The notes below the pieces were generated by a model that saw nothing but the letters and a program-made list of their open reading frames with translations, had not been told where the DNA came from and did not search any database. From the NCBI GenBank assembly GCA_021323755.1, contig JAJPKJ010000024.1, positions 1 through 64,000 of the forward strand: DNA of 64,000 bases, written 5' to 3'. Made by a program: the position numbers and the translations under genes. Shown here piece after piece: positions 1-10,554 of the stretch; within the stretch, counting starts at the first letter, position 1, and the number at the start of each line of letters is the position of its first letter. The DNA is from Chitinophagales bacterium (GTDB lineage: Bacteria > Bacteroidota > Bacteroidia > Chitinophagales > Chitinophagaceae).

Positions 1-2
1 GA

Positions 3-1163
3 TCCACTTATGAAGTGATGGTCTACCAGGAAGACATCATCCGTGTCGTGCATGAGTGGGCGGGGCTCACGATGGCTGAAGCGGATCTGCTGAGGCGTGC
101 TACGAGTTTTAAGTACCGCGTGAAGGACCAGATGGGTTTTTTGCGCGAAAAGTTTTTTTCCAATTGTAAAACGCTGGGGTATCCCGATGCGACTGTCGCC
201 GAAGTATGGCGCCAGATCGAAAGTTTCGCGGAATTCAGTTTTTGTAAAGCACATTCCGCATCTTTTGCGGTTGAGAGTTATCAAAGTCTCCATTTAAAGA
301 CTTATTATCCCCGCGAGTTTATGGTCGCGGTCATCAATAATTTTGGCGGATTCTACGGAAGAGAATTGTATTTCTATGAACTCCATAAAGCGGGTGCGGT
401 CATTCATGCGCCATGTGTCAACAACAGTGATATCGAAACAAACATCAAAGGCATCGATGTCCATGTCGGTTTTCACCATATCAAATCCCTGCGAGGCGTG
501 GTGGCAGAAAAAATTGTGGAAGAGCGCAATGCGAATGGAAATTTTTTGCACTTGCAGGATTTTGTTGAGCGGACCAATGTAAGTCCCGAGCAATTAAAAA
601 TCCTGATCCGGGTCGGTGCTCTGCGCTTCACCGGGAAAAATAAAAAGACGCTGCTCTGGGAAGCAGTGCTCTTTGAAAATAAAAATGCAAAACATATTCA
701 TCCACTTGAATCACTTTTTGTGCAGGATGAAAAAAAAATTGATCTGCCTCGCTTGCCCGTTTACGAAATGGATGATGTCTATGATGAAATAGAGATATTG
801 GAATTCCCGGTGGGAAATCCCTTTGACCTGGTCCAGGAGGATCCTTACCAATTTTTACGGGCAGCAGCAATGAAGGATCATGTGGGGAAGGTAGTGACCC
901 TGCTTGGCTATCATATCACGCACAAGCCGGTCAGCACCGTCTACGGCGATGCAATGAGTTTCGGGACATTCATTGATGTATACGGTGACTGGATAGATTC
1001 GGTACATTTCCCAGAAGTGCATAAAAGAATGCCTCCCAAGTCAGGGTTTTATAAAATTACCGGGAAAGTGACGAGTGATTTTGGAGTATGCAGTCTCGAA
1101 GTAATCAATCTGGAAAGGGCCGCGATAAAAAAAAGAAGATCAACCCTGCTCACAAAAAAATGA
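3..1163 (+). CDS. dnaE: DnaE-type DNA polymerase III alpha subunit, C-terminal part (5' truncated by window edge)
   Basis: The reading frame is open from the first bases, so the gene starts outside the window; about 386 codons are visible. The opening YQEDIIRVVHEWAG and EADLLRRA belong to the fingers/thumb region of C-family polymerases. A helix-hairpin-helix-like region follows (FVERTNVSPEQLKILIRVGA), and an OB-fold-like C-terminus (GKVVTLLGYHI). It replicates DNA, and the coupling to a Y-family polymerase suggests the error-prone DnaE2/ImuC-like branch, but the diagnostic N-terminal half is not visible. The stop overlaps the next start (ATGA at 1160-1163), so the two genes are probably translationally coupled. 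Family sure; DnaE1 versus DnaE2 open. Confidence 0.85.
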   Translation, partial: STYEVMVYQEDIIRVVHEWAGLTMAEADLLRRATSFKYRVKDQMGFLREKFFSNCKTLGYPDATVAEVWRQIESFAEFSFCKAHSASFAVESYQSLHLKTYYPREFMVAVINNFGGFYGRELYFYELHKAGAVIHAPCVNNSDIETNIKGIDVHVGFHHIKSLRGVVAEKIVEERNANGNFLHLQDFVERTNVSPEQLKILIRVGALRFTGKNKKTLLWEAVLFENKNAKHIHPLESLFVQDEKKIDLPRLPVYEMDDVYDEIEILEFPVGNPFDLVQEDPYQFLRAAAMKDHVGKVVTLLGYHITHKPVSTVYGDAMSFGTFIDVYGDWIDSVHFPEVHKRMPPKSGFYKITGKVTSDFGVCSLEVINLERAAIKKRRSTLLTKK

Positions 1164-2320
1164 ATGTCTCCGGTCGTCATATCACCCATTTTGATCTCGA
1201 CGCATTTTTTGTCGCGGTAGAATGTTTAAAAAATGCGAAGTTCAAAAATAAACCCCTGCTTGTTGGCGGGAGTGGTGATCGGGCGGTCGTTGCCGCCTGC
1301 AGTTATGAGGCGCGGAAGTTCGGGATCTATTCTGCCATGCCGATGCGGCTTGCAAAAAAACTCTGCCCGGAAGCGATCATTATTTCAGGCGATATGGAAA
1401 GTTATTCCCGGCATTCGCGTGCTGTCACCGACATCATTGCTGAAAGTGTTCCGCTCTATGAAAAATCTTCCATTGATGAATTTTATATTGATCTAACGGG
1501 TATGGATAGATTTTTTGGCTGCCAGTTATTTTCAGAAGAATTAAAAGCGAAGATCACCCAGGAAACCGGGCTTTCGATAAGCTTTGGGCTGGCGAGTAAT
1601 AAACTGATCAGTAAAGTTGCCACCAATGAAGTAAAACCAAATGGACAAATTGAAATCCCGTTTGGGGAAGAAAAAAATTTTATCGCGCCGCTGGGTGTGG
1701 AAAAACTTCCAGGCATCGGGCGGGAGCGGGCAGAGATGCTTTACCAGATGGGCGTAGAAAAAATCGAGACCCTGAGCAGGATACCGGTGGAAGCTTTATT
1801 CAAAGCGCTCGGAAAGGATGGTATTGAATTTTCGCGTAAAGCAAACGGTATTGATGAAACTCCGGTTATCCCTTACCGTGAGCAAAAGTCCATTTCAACA
1901 GAAAGAACATTCCAGACAGACACGATCAACATAGAATTTTTACACAGCGTGCTTGTTCGCATGACAGAAGAAATTGCTTTTGAATTGCGTAAACAAAATA
2001 AACTCGCGGGCTGCGTCTCGGTAAAACTCCGTTACGCGAATTTTGACACGGTCTCCAAACAATCGGTCATTGCTTATACCGCAGCAGATCATATCCTGCT
2101 GAAGGTCGCGCGGGAACTCTTTGACAGATTATTTGAAAGAAGAATGCTCATTCGTTTACTCGGCATCCGTTTCACGCATCTCATCCCGGGGAATTACCAG
2201 ATCAATTTATTTGAGGATACCGAGGAGACGATCAAACTTTATCAGGCTATCGACAGCGTGAAATACCGTTATGGTCCGCAATTCCTCAGAAGGGCAAAAG
2301 CGATAATAAAAAATGGATGA
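1160..2320 (+). CDS. dinB: Y-family DNA polymerase IV (translesion)
   Basis: A 386-residue polymerase that copies past damaged bases. The palm motif FDLDAFFVAVE sits at the N-terminus and the catalytic SSIDEFYIDLTG near residue 110, so both acidic clusters are intact; this argues against the inactive ImuB type. An HhH element (LPGIGRERAEML) and a little-finger domain follow. Near the C-terminus QINLF (bases 2198-2212, residues 347-351) matches the beta-clamp binding motif. I chose ATG 1160 because it overlaps the dnaE stop by four bases and puts the conserved palm motif about ten residues in; the frame is open further upstream. It forms an operon with the DnaE gene. Confidence 0.93.
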   Translation: MNVSGRHITHFDLDAFFVAVECLKNAKFKNKPLLVGGSGDRAVVAACSYEARKFGIYSAMPMRLAKKLCPEAIIISGDMESYSRHSRAVTDIIAESVPLYEKSSIDEFYIDLTGMDRFFGCQLFSEELKAKITQETGLSISFGLASNKLISKVATNEVKPNGQIEIPFGEEKNFIAPLGVEKLPGIGRERAEMLYQMGVEKIETLSRIPVEALFKALGKDGIEFSRKANGIDETPVIPYREQKSISTERTFQTDTINIEFLHSVLVRMTEEIAFELRKQNKLAGCVSVKLRYANFDTVSKQSVIAYTAADHILLKVARELFDRLFERRMLIRLLGIRFTHLIPGNYQINLFEDTEETIKLYQAIDSVKYRYGPQFLRRAKAIIKNG

Positions 2321-2641
2321 TCAGTCCTACCACCAAAAATCACCAATTCCTATTTAGTCTAAAAAAGCAAATGCTCTGATGATTTGGAGGTAATTGAAGA
2401 AATATCTAGCGATTTAATTGGAAATAGGCAAGCTGATGGCTTTTTAATGATAGCTCTTTTTGAACCGTACTTGGGCTGAATATTGATTTTGGAAAAAACT
2501 TATTTCCTAACTATGCCTGCGCTCCAAACATTCGGTCACCATGAGATAAATAAGGAGTAAATTGAGGATGGCTTTTTTCTGACCAGGTTAGCAAATTCCA
2601 AATTGGGTTGTTTTTACTTGCATAACAGATGATAAATAATT
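2321..2641 (+). other. Intergenic region before acetate kinase
   Basis: No gene is visible in these 321 bases. The region is AT-rich and should carry the promoter of the ackA-xfp operon. I see no convincing TAnnTTTG box, strong hairpin or long repeat. Confidence 0.5.
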
Positions 2642-3841
2642 ATGAAATTGAATGAAACTCATATTTTGATCATCAATGGTGGTTCATCGAGCATTAAGTT
2701 TGCCATATATAAGATAGAAGATTCATTGATTCAGTTATTGCACGGCGAAGTTGCCAACATTGGCAATGAGCATTCAAGACTTAGTTTTACTGAAACTGAC
2801 TCTCATCAAACAAATAGCATCAACATTAATGCGGCTGATTATCGTGATGCAGCAAATTCCCTTATCAGCTGGCTTGAAAAGCAAAAAAATTTTGACTGTA
2901 TCACGGCGATCGGTCACCGGATCGTGCATGGTATGAAACATTCCGCACCTGAAAAGATATCTCCTGCCTTGTTGGAAGAATTAAAAAAGATCAGCGCATA
3001 CGATCCTGAACATTTACCTGAAGAAATTTTGTTGATAGAAATTTTTAAGAAACGTTATCCCGCGATACCACAAGTGGCCTGCTTTGATACTTCATTTCAT
3101 ACTTCAATGCCAACTGTTGCTAAAATGTTGCCCATTCCGCGAAAATATTTTTCCATGGGCATTCACCGGTATGGCTTTCATGGTCTTTCTTATTCCTACC
3201 TGATGGAAGAGCTGTACAAATTGGGTGGAGATAAGATTGATAAAGAAAAAATAATACTGGCGCATCTTGGAAATGGTGCGAGTCTTGCTGCAATAAAAGA
3301 GGGAATAAGCGTTGACACGAGCATGAGTTTTACACCAACAGCAGGAATACCAATGAGCACACGCACCGGCGATCTGGATCCGGGTATTGCGTGGTATTTA
3401 ATCCAGGAAGAGAAATTAAGTGCAAAACAATTCAACCATTTGATCAATCATGAGTCTGGTCTGCTTGGTATATCTGAAACAAATTCGGATATGCACGAAC
3501 TATTGATGCTGCAGTCTGCTGACCATCGTGCCGCTGAAGCGATAGAATTATTTTGCTACCAGACAAAAAAATGGATCGGCTCATTTGCCGCTGCACTCGG
3601 TGAGTTGAACACCTTGGTATTTTCGGGAGGTATCGGGGAAAATGCGCCCGAGATCAGGAAACGAATATGCAACGGACTTCAAATATTGGGCATTGAGCTG
3701 GATGAAAAAAGAAATGAAAATAATGAAGCAATTATTTCTGCTGACCATTGCCGGGTCACGGTTCGTGTTATGAAGACAAATGAGGAACTGATGATAGCAA
3801 AATTGACTTGTCAAGTATTGGATTATTCCATCAAAGACTAA
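2642..3841 (+). CDS. ackA: Acetate kinase
   Basis: A 399-residue enzyme of normal family length that interconverts acetyl phosphate plus ADP with acetate plus ATP in the cytosol. The ASKHA-fold signature IINGGSSSIKFAIY is at the N-terminus. GHRIVHG, FDTSFH, RYGFHGLSY, HLGNGAS, DTSMSFTP and the C-terminal VFSGGIGENAPEIR all match the family. The start ATG 2642 puts the signature at residue 10. The phosphoketolase gene follows after 12 bases, so acetyl phosphate made by that enzyme is probably used here for ATP. Identification is firm. Confidence 0.97.
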   Translation: MKLNETHILIINGGSSSIKFAIYKIEDSLIQLLHGEVANIGNEHSRLSFTETDSHQTNSININAADYRDAANSLISWLEKQKNFDCITAIGHRIVHGMKHSAPEKISPALLEELKKISAYDPEHLPEEILLIEIFKKRYPAIPQVACFDTSFHTSMPTVAKMLPIPRKYFSMGIHRYGFHGLSYSYLMEELYKLGGDKIDKEKIILAHLGNGASLAAIKEGISVDTSMSFTPTAGIPMSTRTGDLDPGIAWYLIQEEKLSAKQFNHLINHESGLLGISETNSDMHELLMLQSADHRAAEAIELFCYQTKKWIGSFAAALGELNTLVFSGGIGENAPEIRKRICNGLQILGIELDEKRNENNEAIISADHCRVTVRVMKTNEELMIAKLTCQVLDYSIKD

Positions 3842-3853
3842 AATCATTTTATT

Positions 3854-6235
3854 ATGGGACTTGAAACGCTCGATATAGAAACCCAAACTTTATCAACAGA
3901 TCTGTTGCAAAAGATAAACGCTTACTGGCGTGCTGCCAATTATATTTCCGTCGGTCAAATCTATCTGCGCGATAACCCTCTTTTAAAAGAGCCATTAAGA
4001 CCGGAACACATCAAAGCAATGTTGCTGGGGCATTGGGGAACAACGCCAGGACAAAATTTTATTTATGTGCACCTAAACAGAATAATAAAAAAATACGGAC
4101 TGAATATGTTCTACATTTCAGGTCCGGGGCATGGCGGCCCGGCCCTCGTTGGGAACACTTATCTTGAAGGAACTTACAGTGAAGTATATCCAAATATCAG
4201 CCAGGATGAAGAAGGGCTAAGAAAATTGTTCATGCAATTTTCTTTCCCCGGCGGAATTCCGAGCCATGTTTCTCCTGAATGTCCCGGCTCGATGCATGAA
4301 GGTGGGGAGTTGGGATATTCACTCAGTCATGCATTTGGAGCTGTCTTTGATAATCCTGATCTGATCGTATCCTGCGTAGTGGGTGATGGTGAAGCAGAAA
4401 CCGGTGCGCTCGCTACTTCATGGCATTCTAATAAATTTCTGAATCCCGTAACAGATGGAGTTGTACTGCCTATTTTGCATTTGAACGGGTATAAAATCTC
4501 TAATCCGACGATACTTGCGCGAATAAGTAATGAGGAACTGGAACAATTATTCTTTGGTTATGGGTGGAACCCATATTTTCTCGAAGGGGACGACCCGAAG
4601 CAGATGCATCAGAAGATGGCTGCTGTTCTTGATACGGTGATCGAAGAAATAAAAACCATAAAGGCGGATGCATTGAAAGATAGTTCTTTGGGGCGGCCGC
4701 GCTGGCCGATGATCATTTTAAAAACGCCGAAAGGTTGGACTGGGCCAAAGTTTGTAAATGGGTTGCCCGTTGAAGGAACATTTCGTTCGCACCAGGTACC
4801 GATAACAGACCCTGGAAAAAATCCAGAGCATCTTAAACTACTGGAGGATTGGTTGAAGAGCTATAAACCCGAAGAGCTTTTTGATGCAAAAGGCCGACTG
4901 CTTGCTGAATTATCTGATCTGGCGCCTCAGGGCGATAATAGAATGGGCGCTAATCCACATACGAATGGTGGTATTTTACTGAAAGATCTTCACATGCCGA
5001 ATTTTCAAAGTTATGGAATTGAATTGCCGAACAGGGGAAGTGTTGGACCGGGTGATACCAAGGTTTTAGGAGCATTCATCAGGGATATTGTTGCTGCCAA
5101 CAGAGAGAAAAGAAATTTCCGGATGTTCAGTCCTGATGAAACATTGTCGAATAATCTAAATTCCGTTTTTGAAGCCACCGATCGCCAGTGGGAAGCAGAG
5201 ACGATTGAAATAGATCAGTTTCTCAATAAGGACGGGCGCGTCATGGAAATGCTGAGCGAGCATCAGTGCGAAGGATGGCTTGAAGGTTATTTGCTAACGG
5301 GCAGGCATGGGTTATTTAATTGTTACGAAGCTTTTATTCACATCATTGATTCCATGTTCAATCAGCATGCAAAATGGCTGAAGGTTACATCGCAACTTCC
5401 GTGGCGAAGAAAGATCGCTTCTCTAAATATTCTTCTCACCTCTCATGTATGGAGACAAGATCACAACGGATTCACTCACCAGGATCCGGGATTTATTGAT
5501 CTTGTGATCAATAAAAAAGCAGAAATAGTCCGTGTGTATTTGCCGCCAGATGCGAATTGCCTTTTATCGGTGATGGATCATTGTTTGCGCAGCAGGCATT
5601 ATGTAAATGTTGTTGTAGCAGGTAAACATCCTTCGCCGCAGTGGCTTTCGATGGATGAAGCCGTTATTCATTGCACGGAAGGAATCGGCATTTGGAAATG
5701 GGCGAGCAGTGATGAAAATGCCGAACCCGATGTGGTGATGGCCTGTGCGGGGGATGTACCAACGCTCGAAACACTCGCTGCAGTTTCCATACTCAGAAAA
5801 AAAATACCTGGTTTAAAAATACGTGTGGTCAATGTGGTAGACCTGATGAAACTGCAACCACAATCAGAACATCCCCACGGATTAAGCGATACTGATTTTG
5901 ATATGTTGTTCACGAAGAACAAACCGGTGATGTTTGCTTTTCATGCTTATCCATGGCTTATTCACAGACTGACTTACCGAAGAACAAATCACAGCAACAT
6001 TCATGTACGCGGCTATAAAGAAGAAGGCACGATCACCACGGCATTTGACATGACGGTACTCAATGATCTGGATCGGTTTCATTTGGTTATTGACGTGATT
6101 GACAGGATCCCACAATTCGGTGGTACCGCAGCTTATCTGAAACAGGAAATGCAGGACAAATTGGTTGAGCATAAGAATTATATTCGCGCAAACGGAATGG
6201 ATATGCCGGAGATTCGAAATTGGATATGGGAATAA
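3854..6235 (+). CDS. xfp: Xylulose-5-phosphate/fructose-6-phosphate phosphoketolase
   Basis: A 793-residue thiamine-diphosphate enzyme that splits xylulose 5-phosphate (and often fructose 6-phosphate) with phosphate into acetyl phosphate plus glyceraldehyde 3-phosphate (or erythrose 4-phosphate). Visible motifs are [11 protein letters not shown] near the N-terminus, [30 protein letters not shown], the cofactor motif GDGEAETGA and the C-terminal [14 protein letters not shown]. Length and motifs are normal for the family. It lies 12 bases after ackA, forming a short route from sugar phosphates to acetate and ATP that bypasses lower glycolysis. Substrate preference cannot be read from the sequence. 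Confidence 0.97.
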   Translation: MGLETLDIETQTLSTDLLQKINAYWRAANYISVGQIYLRDNPLLKEPLRPEHIKAMLLGHWGTTPGQNFIYVHLNRIIKKYGLNMFYISGPGHGGPALVGNTYLEGTYSEVYPNISQDEEGLRKLFMQFSFPGGIPSHVSPECPGSMHEGGELGYSLSHAFGAVFDNPDLIVSCVVGDGEAETGALATSWHSNKFLNPVTDGVVLPILHLNGYKISNPTILARISNEELEQLFFGYGWNPYFLEGDDPKQMHQKMAAVLDTVIEEIKTIKADALKDSSLGRPRWPMIILKTPKGWTGPKFVNGLPVEGTFRSHQVPITDPGKNPEHLKLLEDWLKSYKPEELFDAKGRLLAELSDLAPQGDNRMGANPHTNGGILLKDLHMPNFQSYGIELPNRGSVGPGDTKVLGAFIRDIVAANREKRNFRMFSPDETLSNNLNSVFEATDRQWEAETIEIDQFLNKDGRVMEMLSEHQCEGWLEGYLLTGRHGLFNCYEAFIHIIDSMFNQHAKWLKVTSQLPWRRKIASLNILLTSHVWRQDHNGFTHQDPGFIDLVINKKAEIVRVYLPPDANCLLSVMDHCLRSRHYVNVVVAGKHPSPQWLSMDEAVIHCTEGIGIWKWASSDENAEPDVVMACAGDVPTLETLAAVSILRKKIPGLKIRVVNVVDLMKLQPQSEHPHGLSDTDFDMLFTKNKPVMFAFHAYPWLIHRLTYRRTNHSNIHVRGYKEEGTITTAFDMTVLNDLDRFHLVIDVIDRIPQFGGTAAYLKQEMQDKLVEHKNYIRANGMDMPEIRNWIWE

Positions 6236-6244
6236 TAATATTAT

Positions 6245-6928
6245 TTGAAAAAAGAAACACATAGCACGAATTCCAATTTGGTTAAAGACATTATCATTGG
6301 CATGTCTGATGGACTGACCGTTCCATTTGCGTTAACCGCCGGATTAAGCGGTGTGCTCAACACCACCCATCTGATCATCATTTCTGGTTTATCTGAGATT
6401 GCAGCTGGTTGTATTTCCATGGGACTCGGTGGTTATCTTGCGGGAGAATCGGAAGTAGAACATTACGATTCAGAATTGAAAAGAGAATTTAGTGAAATTG
6501 AAACTGTTCCCGAACTTGAATTGAAGGAAGTAGAAGACATTCTCAATGATATGGGTGTGGAAGAGACCTTGAGTAAACAGGTGGCATTGCAAATCAGCAA
6601 AGACAAAAACCGCTGGGCAGATTTTATGATGAAGCTTGAACTGGAAATGGAAAGACCTGCAAAGAACCGTGCTGCTAAGAGCGCAACTACCATCGCGCTT
6701 TCATACTTGGTAGGAGGATTTATTCCCCTTTTCCCTTATATCATTATTCAGGACAGCAAACACGCATTGTATGTTTCATGTATCGTTACCATACTTGCTT
6801 TAATGATATTCGGATATTTCAAAAGTAGAGTTAGCCGTCAACCCGTTCTAAAAGGAACCATTAAAGTAACAATAACGGGCATTGTGGCTGCCGCTGCCGC
6901 ATTTTTATTAGCAAAAGCGGTGAGTTGA
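6245..6928 (+). CDS. VIT1/CCC1-family membrane transporter (iron/manganese type)
   Basis: A 227-residue integral membrane protein of the vacuolar iron transporter family, which moves Fe2+ or Mn2+ across membranes. The first helix carries the family motif GMSDGLTVPFALTAGLSG, and the second GCISMGLGGYLAGESE. A glutamate-rich cytosolic stretch (residues 75-130) corresponds to the metal-binding domain, and three C-terminal helices follow. The only start that keeps the usual N-terminus is TTG 6245: an in-frame TAA lies at 6236-6238, and the first ATG (6302) cuts into the first helix. It follows xfp by 9 bases. Metal specificity is inferred from the family only. Confidence 0.88.
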   Translation: MKKETHSTNSNLVKDIIIGMSDGLTVPFALTAGLSGVLNTTHLIIISGLSEIAAGCISMGLGGYLAGESEVEHYDSELKREFSEIETVPELELKEVEDILNDMGVEETLSKQVALQISKDKNRWADFMMKLELEMERPAKNRAAKSATTIALSYLVGGFIPLFPYIIIQDSKHALYVSCIVTILALMIFGYFKSRVSRQPVLKGTIKVTITGIVAAAAAFLLAKAVS

Positions 6929-6975
6929 TTTTTGAATTGCAGATAAAATACCAAGATCAATATGACAAAAGAAAC

Positions 6976-8781
6976 TTAGTCAAACTGACCGGTATAGAGT
7001 TCGTAATATCTTCCTTTTTGTTTCAATAATGCTTCGTGGGTCCCGCGTTCAATTATTTCACCGTTTTCCAAAACCATTATTTCATCAGCATTGTGCACGG
7101 TTGACAAGCGATGCGCGATCACCAGGCTTGTTCTTCCCTGCATCAATTGGTCCATTCCTTTTTGTATAATTTGTTCTGTGCGTGTGTCGATGGAACTTGT
7201 TGCTTCATCTAGAATCAGTATGGCAGGTTTTGCGACCGTTGCGCGGGCAATGTTGAGTAATTGTCTTTGTCCCTGGCTGAGATTACCGCCATCGTTTTCT
7301 AAAATGGACTGGTAGCCCTTTGGCAAACGGGTGATAAAAGAATCAGCGCCGGCGAGAATGGCTGCATCAATAACTTCTTTATCTGTTGCTTCTAATTTTC
7401 CGTATCGGATATTTTCCATCACCGTTGCCGTAAACAAATGGGTATCCTGCAACACCATGGCGAGTGAGCTGCGCAAACTGTTTCGCTGTAATTTTTTTAT
7501 ATCAATTCCATCAACCGTAATTAGCCCGGATTGAATATCATAAAAACGCGGAAGCAGATTGGTGATGGTCGTTTTACCTGCGCCGGTAGAACCTACGAAA
7601 GCAATTTTTTGTCCGGCTTTTGCTCTTAAGGAAATATTTTTTAAGATGATCTTGTCCGGATCGTATCCAAACATCACGTTGCTGAATTGAATGTCGCCCT
7701 TTACATTCTTTAGGGGGATCGCGTCCGGCAAATCCGGGATCTCGGGTATTTCGTCCAAAATTTCGAAGATGCGCTCAGCGCCGGCCAGCGCGGATTGCAG
7801 GCTATTGTATTCGCTGGAAATTTCATTGACTGGTCGGCCAAATTGACGGGAATATTGCAAGAATGCAGCTAAGCCGCCGATATCGAGTCCCTTTAACACC
7901 GCCAATAGACCACCCACTGCAGCGGTTAGCGCAAAATTTATTGTATTCAGATTTTGGATCACCGGCATCATCACGCCGGAATATAATTGTGCCTGTGTGG
8001 CTTTGTAGCGAAGATCATAGTTGATCGCTTCAAATTCTTTTGCGATATTTTCTTCATAACAAAAAACCTTGACTACTTTTTGCCCGGTTATCATCTCTTC
8101 CACAAAACCATTTACCGCTCCCAATGCAACCTGCTGGCTTGTAAAAAACTTTTTACTTCTTTTTATAATTTGGGAAGCTACCAGTAACATTAATGGTACT
8201 ATAACCAATGTAACCAGTGTAAGTAACGGGCTTATATAGATCATCATGACGATGATGCCGGACAAGGTCAGTGCACTAGCAAGAAATTGTGTAACACTTG
8301 TATTGAGTGAATCGCTGATATTATCGATATCATTGGTGAAGCGGCTCATCAGTTCTCCGTGAACATGCGTGTCGAAGAATTTTAATGGTAAAGATTGTAT
8401 ACGGTTAAAGAGATCTATTCGGATAATGCTGATCGTTTTTTGTGCAACAACGATCATCAGACGATTTTGAAAGATGCCAGCAATTGAACCCAAAAGATAA
8501 ATGCCTAACAATAAAAAGATCATCCTTGCCAATCCGGGTATATTATGTGGGAGAATATATTTATTAATGATGGGGCGCAATAAATAAGAACCCACGAGTG
8601 TGGTTGTCGTGTTAATCAGCAACAGCGCAACAATGATCAACAACAAAATTTTTTGCTTTCTCAGATATTTCCACAAACGAAAAATAACCTGTTTTGAGTT
8701 TCGGGGTTTCTCCACGAAAATCTTTCCCCGCCTTCCGGGAAGTCCCGCCGGTATTGATTTAATATTTGTAGGCTCACTCAT
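6976..8781 (-). CDS. ABC exporter half-transporter, catalytic-site subunit
   Basis: A 601-residue protein with six N-terminal membrane helices followed by a nucleotide-binding domain. Walker A is GSTGAGKTT, Walker B is ILILDEATSSID with the catalytic Glu, and the switch is VIAHRLS with its His. The signature is LSQGQ instead of LSGGQ. These features complement the partner at 8778-10517, as expected for a heterodimeric exporter of the TM287/288-LmrCD type: this subunit gives the intact Walker residues and the partner gives the intact signature. The start overlaps the partner's stop by four bases (8778-8781). The substrate (lipid, drug or peptide) is unknown. Confidence 0.93.
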   Translation of the reverse strand: MSEPTNIKSIPAGLPGRRGKIFVEKPRNSKQVIFRLWKYLRKQKILLLIIVALLLINTTTTLVGSYLLRPIINKYILPHNIPGLARMIFLLLGIYLLGSIAGIFQNRLMIVVAQKTISIIRIDLFNRIQSLPLKFFDTHVHGELMSRFTNDIDNISDSLNTSVTQFLASALTLSGIIVMMIYISPLLTLVTLVIVPLMLLVASQIIKRSKKFFTSQQVALGAVNGFVEEMITGQKVVKVFCYEENIAKEFEAINYDLRYKATQAQLYSGVMMPVIQNLNTINFALTAAVGGLLAVLKGLDIGGLAAFLQYSRQFGRPVNEISSEYNSLQSALAGAERIFEILDEIPEIPDLPDAIPLKNVKGDIQFSNVMFGYDPDKIILKNISLRAKAGQKIAFVGSTGAGKTTITNLLPRFYDIQSGLITVDGIDIKKLQRNSLRSSLAMVLQDTHLFTATVMENIRYGKLEATDKEVIDAAILAGADSFITRLPKGYQSILENDGGNLSQGQRQLLNIARATVAKPAILILDEATSSIDTRTEQIIQKGMDQLMQGRTSLVIAHRLSTVHNADEIMVLENGEIIERGTHEALLKQKGRYYELYTGQFD

Positions 8782-10517
8782 ACCTGATCCACTTCTTTTA
8801 ATTGTTGTGAAAAATAAATTTCCTGGTAAATGGAGCTTGTCTTTATTAATTCATTGTGTGTACCGCTGCCAATTATTTCACCATTATCCAATAAGATGAT
8901 CTTATCTGCAGATTGTATCGAGCTAATTCTTTGTGCAATAACAAAAGTGGTGGTGCCATGGAGATGTAGTTTTAAAGCTGCTCTTATTTTTGCATCAGTA
9001 GCAGTGTCTACGGCGCTTGTGCTATCATCCAAAATCAATATTGGTGGTTTTTTTAAAATGGCACGCGCAATACAAAGCCTTTGCTTTTGTCCGCCGGATA
9101 CATTTACGCCACTTTGCCCTAAAATAGATTCATATTGTTTTGGAAACGACATGATGAAATCATGTGCCTGCGCATCTTTTGCAGCAGCAATAATTTCTTC
9201 ATCAGTTGCATTGATGTCTCCCCATTTTAAATTTTGTCTGATGGTGCCGGAAAACAATTCATTTTGCTGCAGCACCATGCTTACTCCGTTGCGGAGGTTT
9301 TGCAAAGTGTAATTACGCACGTCAGCATCATCTACCAAAATATTTCCCCGGGTGACATCGTAGAGTCTTGGGATTAATTGCACGAGTGTACTTTTAGAAG
9401 ATCCTGTTGCTCCAATGATGGCAACGGTTTCGCCGGGGTTAATAATTACATTAATATTTTTTAATACATATTCACTGCCGTCTGCATGATATTTAAAAAA
9501 AACATTTTTGAATTCAACCTTCCCTTTATGTACATGTAAGTCTTTTTCTTTGGCCAGCGGGGAATCAATAATATCCGGCTCTGTATTCAAAACTTCCAAT
9601 ATTCTTTCAGAAGACGCGCCTGCTCTGGAAAAAGTCATGATTGTCATAGAGAGCATGGTGAGCGACATTAATATTTGTGTGATATAGGTAATGAACGACA
9701 TCAACTGCCCAACCTGGAATGTGCCCGCGATGATTTTATTTCCCCCGAACCAAACGATCGCCACGATGGAAACATTCATGACCAGCTGCATCACCGGCAT
9801 AATAAGTACCACAATGCCTGAAGCTTTCACTGACATTTCTCTTAAGTCTTCATTGGCGCCACCAAATTTTTTCTTTTCAAAATCTTCTCGCACAAATGAT
9901 TTTATAACACGCACGTTGATCAGGTTTTCCTGTACAACTGCGTTTACTTTATCAAGTCTTTTCTGCATCTTCTCAAAAAAGGGGAACCCGCGACGCAGGA
10001 GAAAATAGATACAAGTGGATAATACAGGGATGGCTATTGCAATAACGGTAGCCAGCCCGGCATTGATCTGAACTGCGATAATGGCAGCGAATAATAACAT
10101 CAGAGGTGCACGAATCAATAAACGGAGCAACATCACGATGACATCCTGTAAGATGTTTACATCGTTGGTCAGTCTGGTCGTTAATGATGAAGAACTGAAC
10201 TTATCCAGGTTAGAAAAAGAAAATTGCTGGATCTTATTGAACATGCCTTTCCTGAGTTCTGCTGAAAAGCCGACGGATGCTGTTGACGAATAATAAATAT
10301 TACCAACATTTGCAGCAATAGCGATAATGGATAGTCCAACCATCAGGCCACCTGTTGTGAGAATATAATGCAGGTTTTTTTGGCTGATTCCCTGATCAAC
10401 AATTTTTGACATGAGTGCAGGCTGAAAAATCTCACAGACAACATCCACAATAACCAGCAGGGGAGCGAGCCATAAAGCCTTTTTATATTTTAATAAGTAA
10501 GGGAAATATTTTTTCAT
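8778..10517 (-). CDS. ABC exporter half-transporter, degenerate-site subunit
   Basis: A 579-residue protein, six membrane helices then an ATPase domain, first gene of a two-gene operon with the following half-transporter. Walker A reads GATGSSKST (Ser where Gly is usual), Walker B reads ILILDDSTSAVD (Asp for the catalytic Glu) and the switch reads VIAQRIS (Gln for His), while the signature VSGGQ is canonical. This pattern marks the subunit whose own site binds but hardly hydrolyses ATP. ATG 10517 (MKKYFPYLL) is preferred over a GTG two codons upstream. Exporter class sure, substrate unknown. Confidence 0.93.
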   Translation of the reverse strand: MKKYFPYLLKYKKALWLAPLLVIVDVVCEIFQPALMSKIVDQGISQKNLHYILTTGGLMVGLSIIAIAANVGNIYYSSTASVGFSAELRKGMFNKIQQFSFSNLDKFSSSSLTTRLTNDVNILQDVIVMLLRLLIRAPLMLLFAAIIAVQINAGLATVIAIAIPVLSTCIYFLLRRGFPFFEKMQKRLDKVNAVVQENLINVRVIKSFVREDFEKKKFGGANEDLREMSVKASGIVVLIMPVMQLVMNVSIVAIVWFGGNKIIAGTFQVGQLMSFITYITQILMSLTMLSMTIMTFSRAGASSERILEVLNTEPDIIDSPLAKEKDLHVHKGKVEFKNVFFKYHADGSEYVLKNINVIINPGETVAIIGATGSSKSTLVQLIPRLYDVTRGNILVDDADVRNYTLQNLRNGVSMVLQQNELFSGTIRQNLKWGDINATDEEIIAAAKDAQAHDFIMSFPKQYESILGQSGVNVSGGQKQRLCIARAILKKPPILILDDSTSAVDTATDAKIRAALKLHLHGTTTFVIAQRISSIQSADKIILLDNGEIIGSGTHNELIKTSSIYQEIYFSQQLKEVDQV

Positions 10518-10554
10518 AACCACAGTAAGAATATATCATTTTGCAGTGGACATT

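Noticed and set aside
1160-2320. ImuB-type inactive Y-family protein
   Set aside because: Both catalytic acidic motifs (FDLDAFF and SSIDEF) are present, so an active DinB-type polymerase is more likely.
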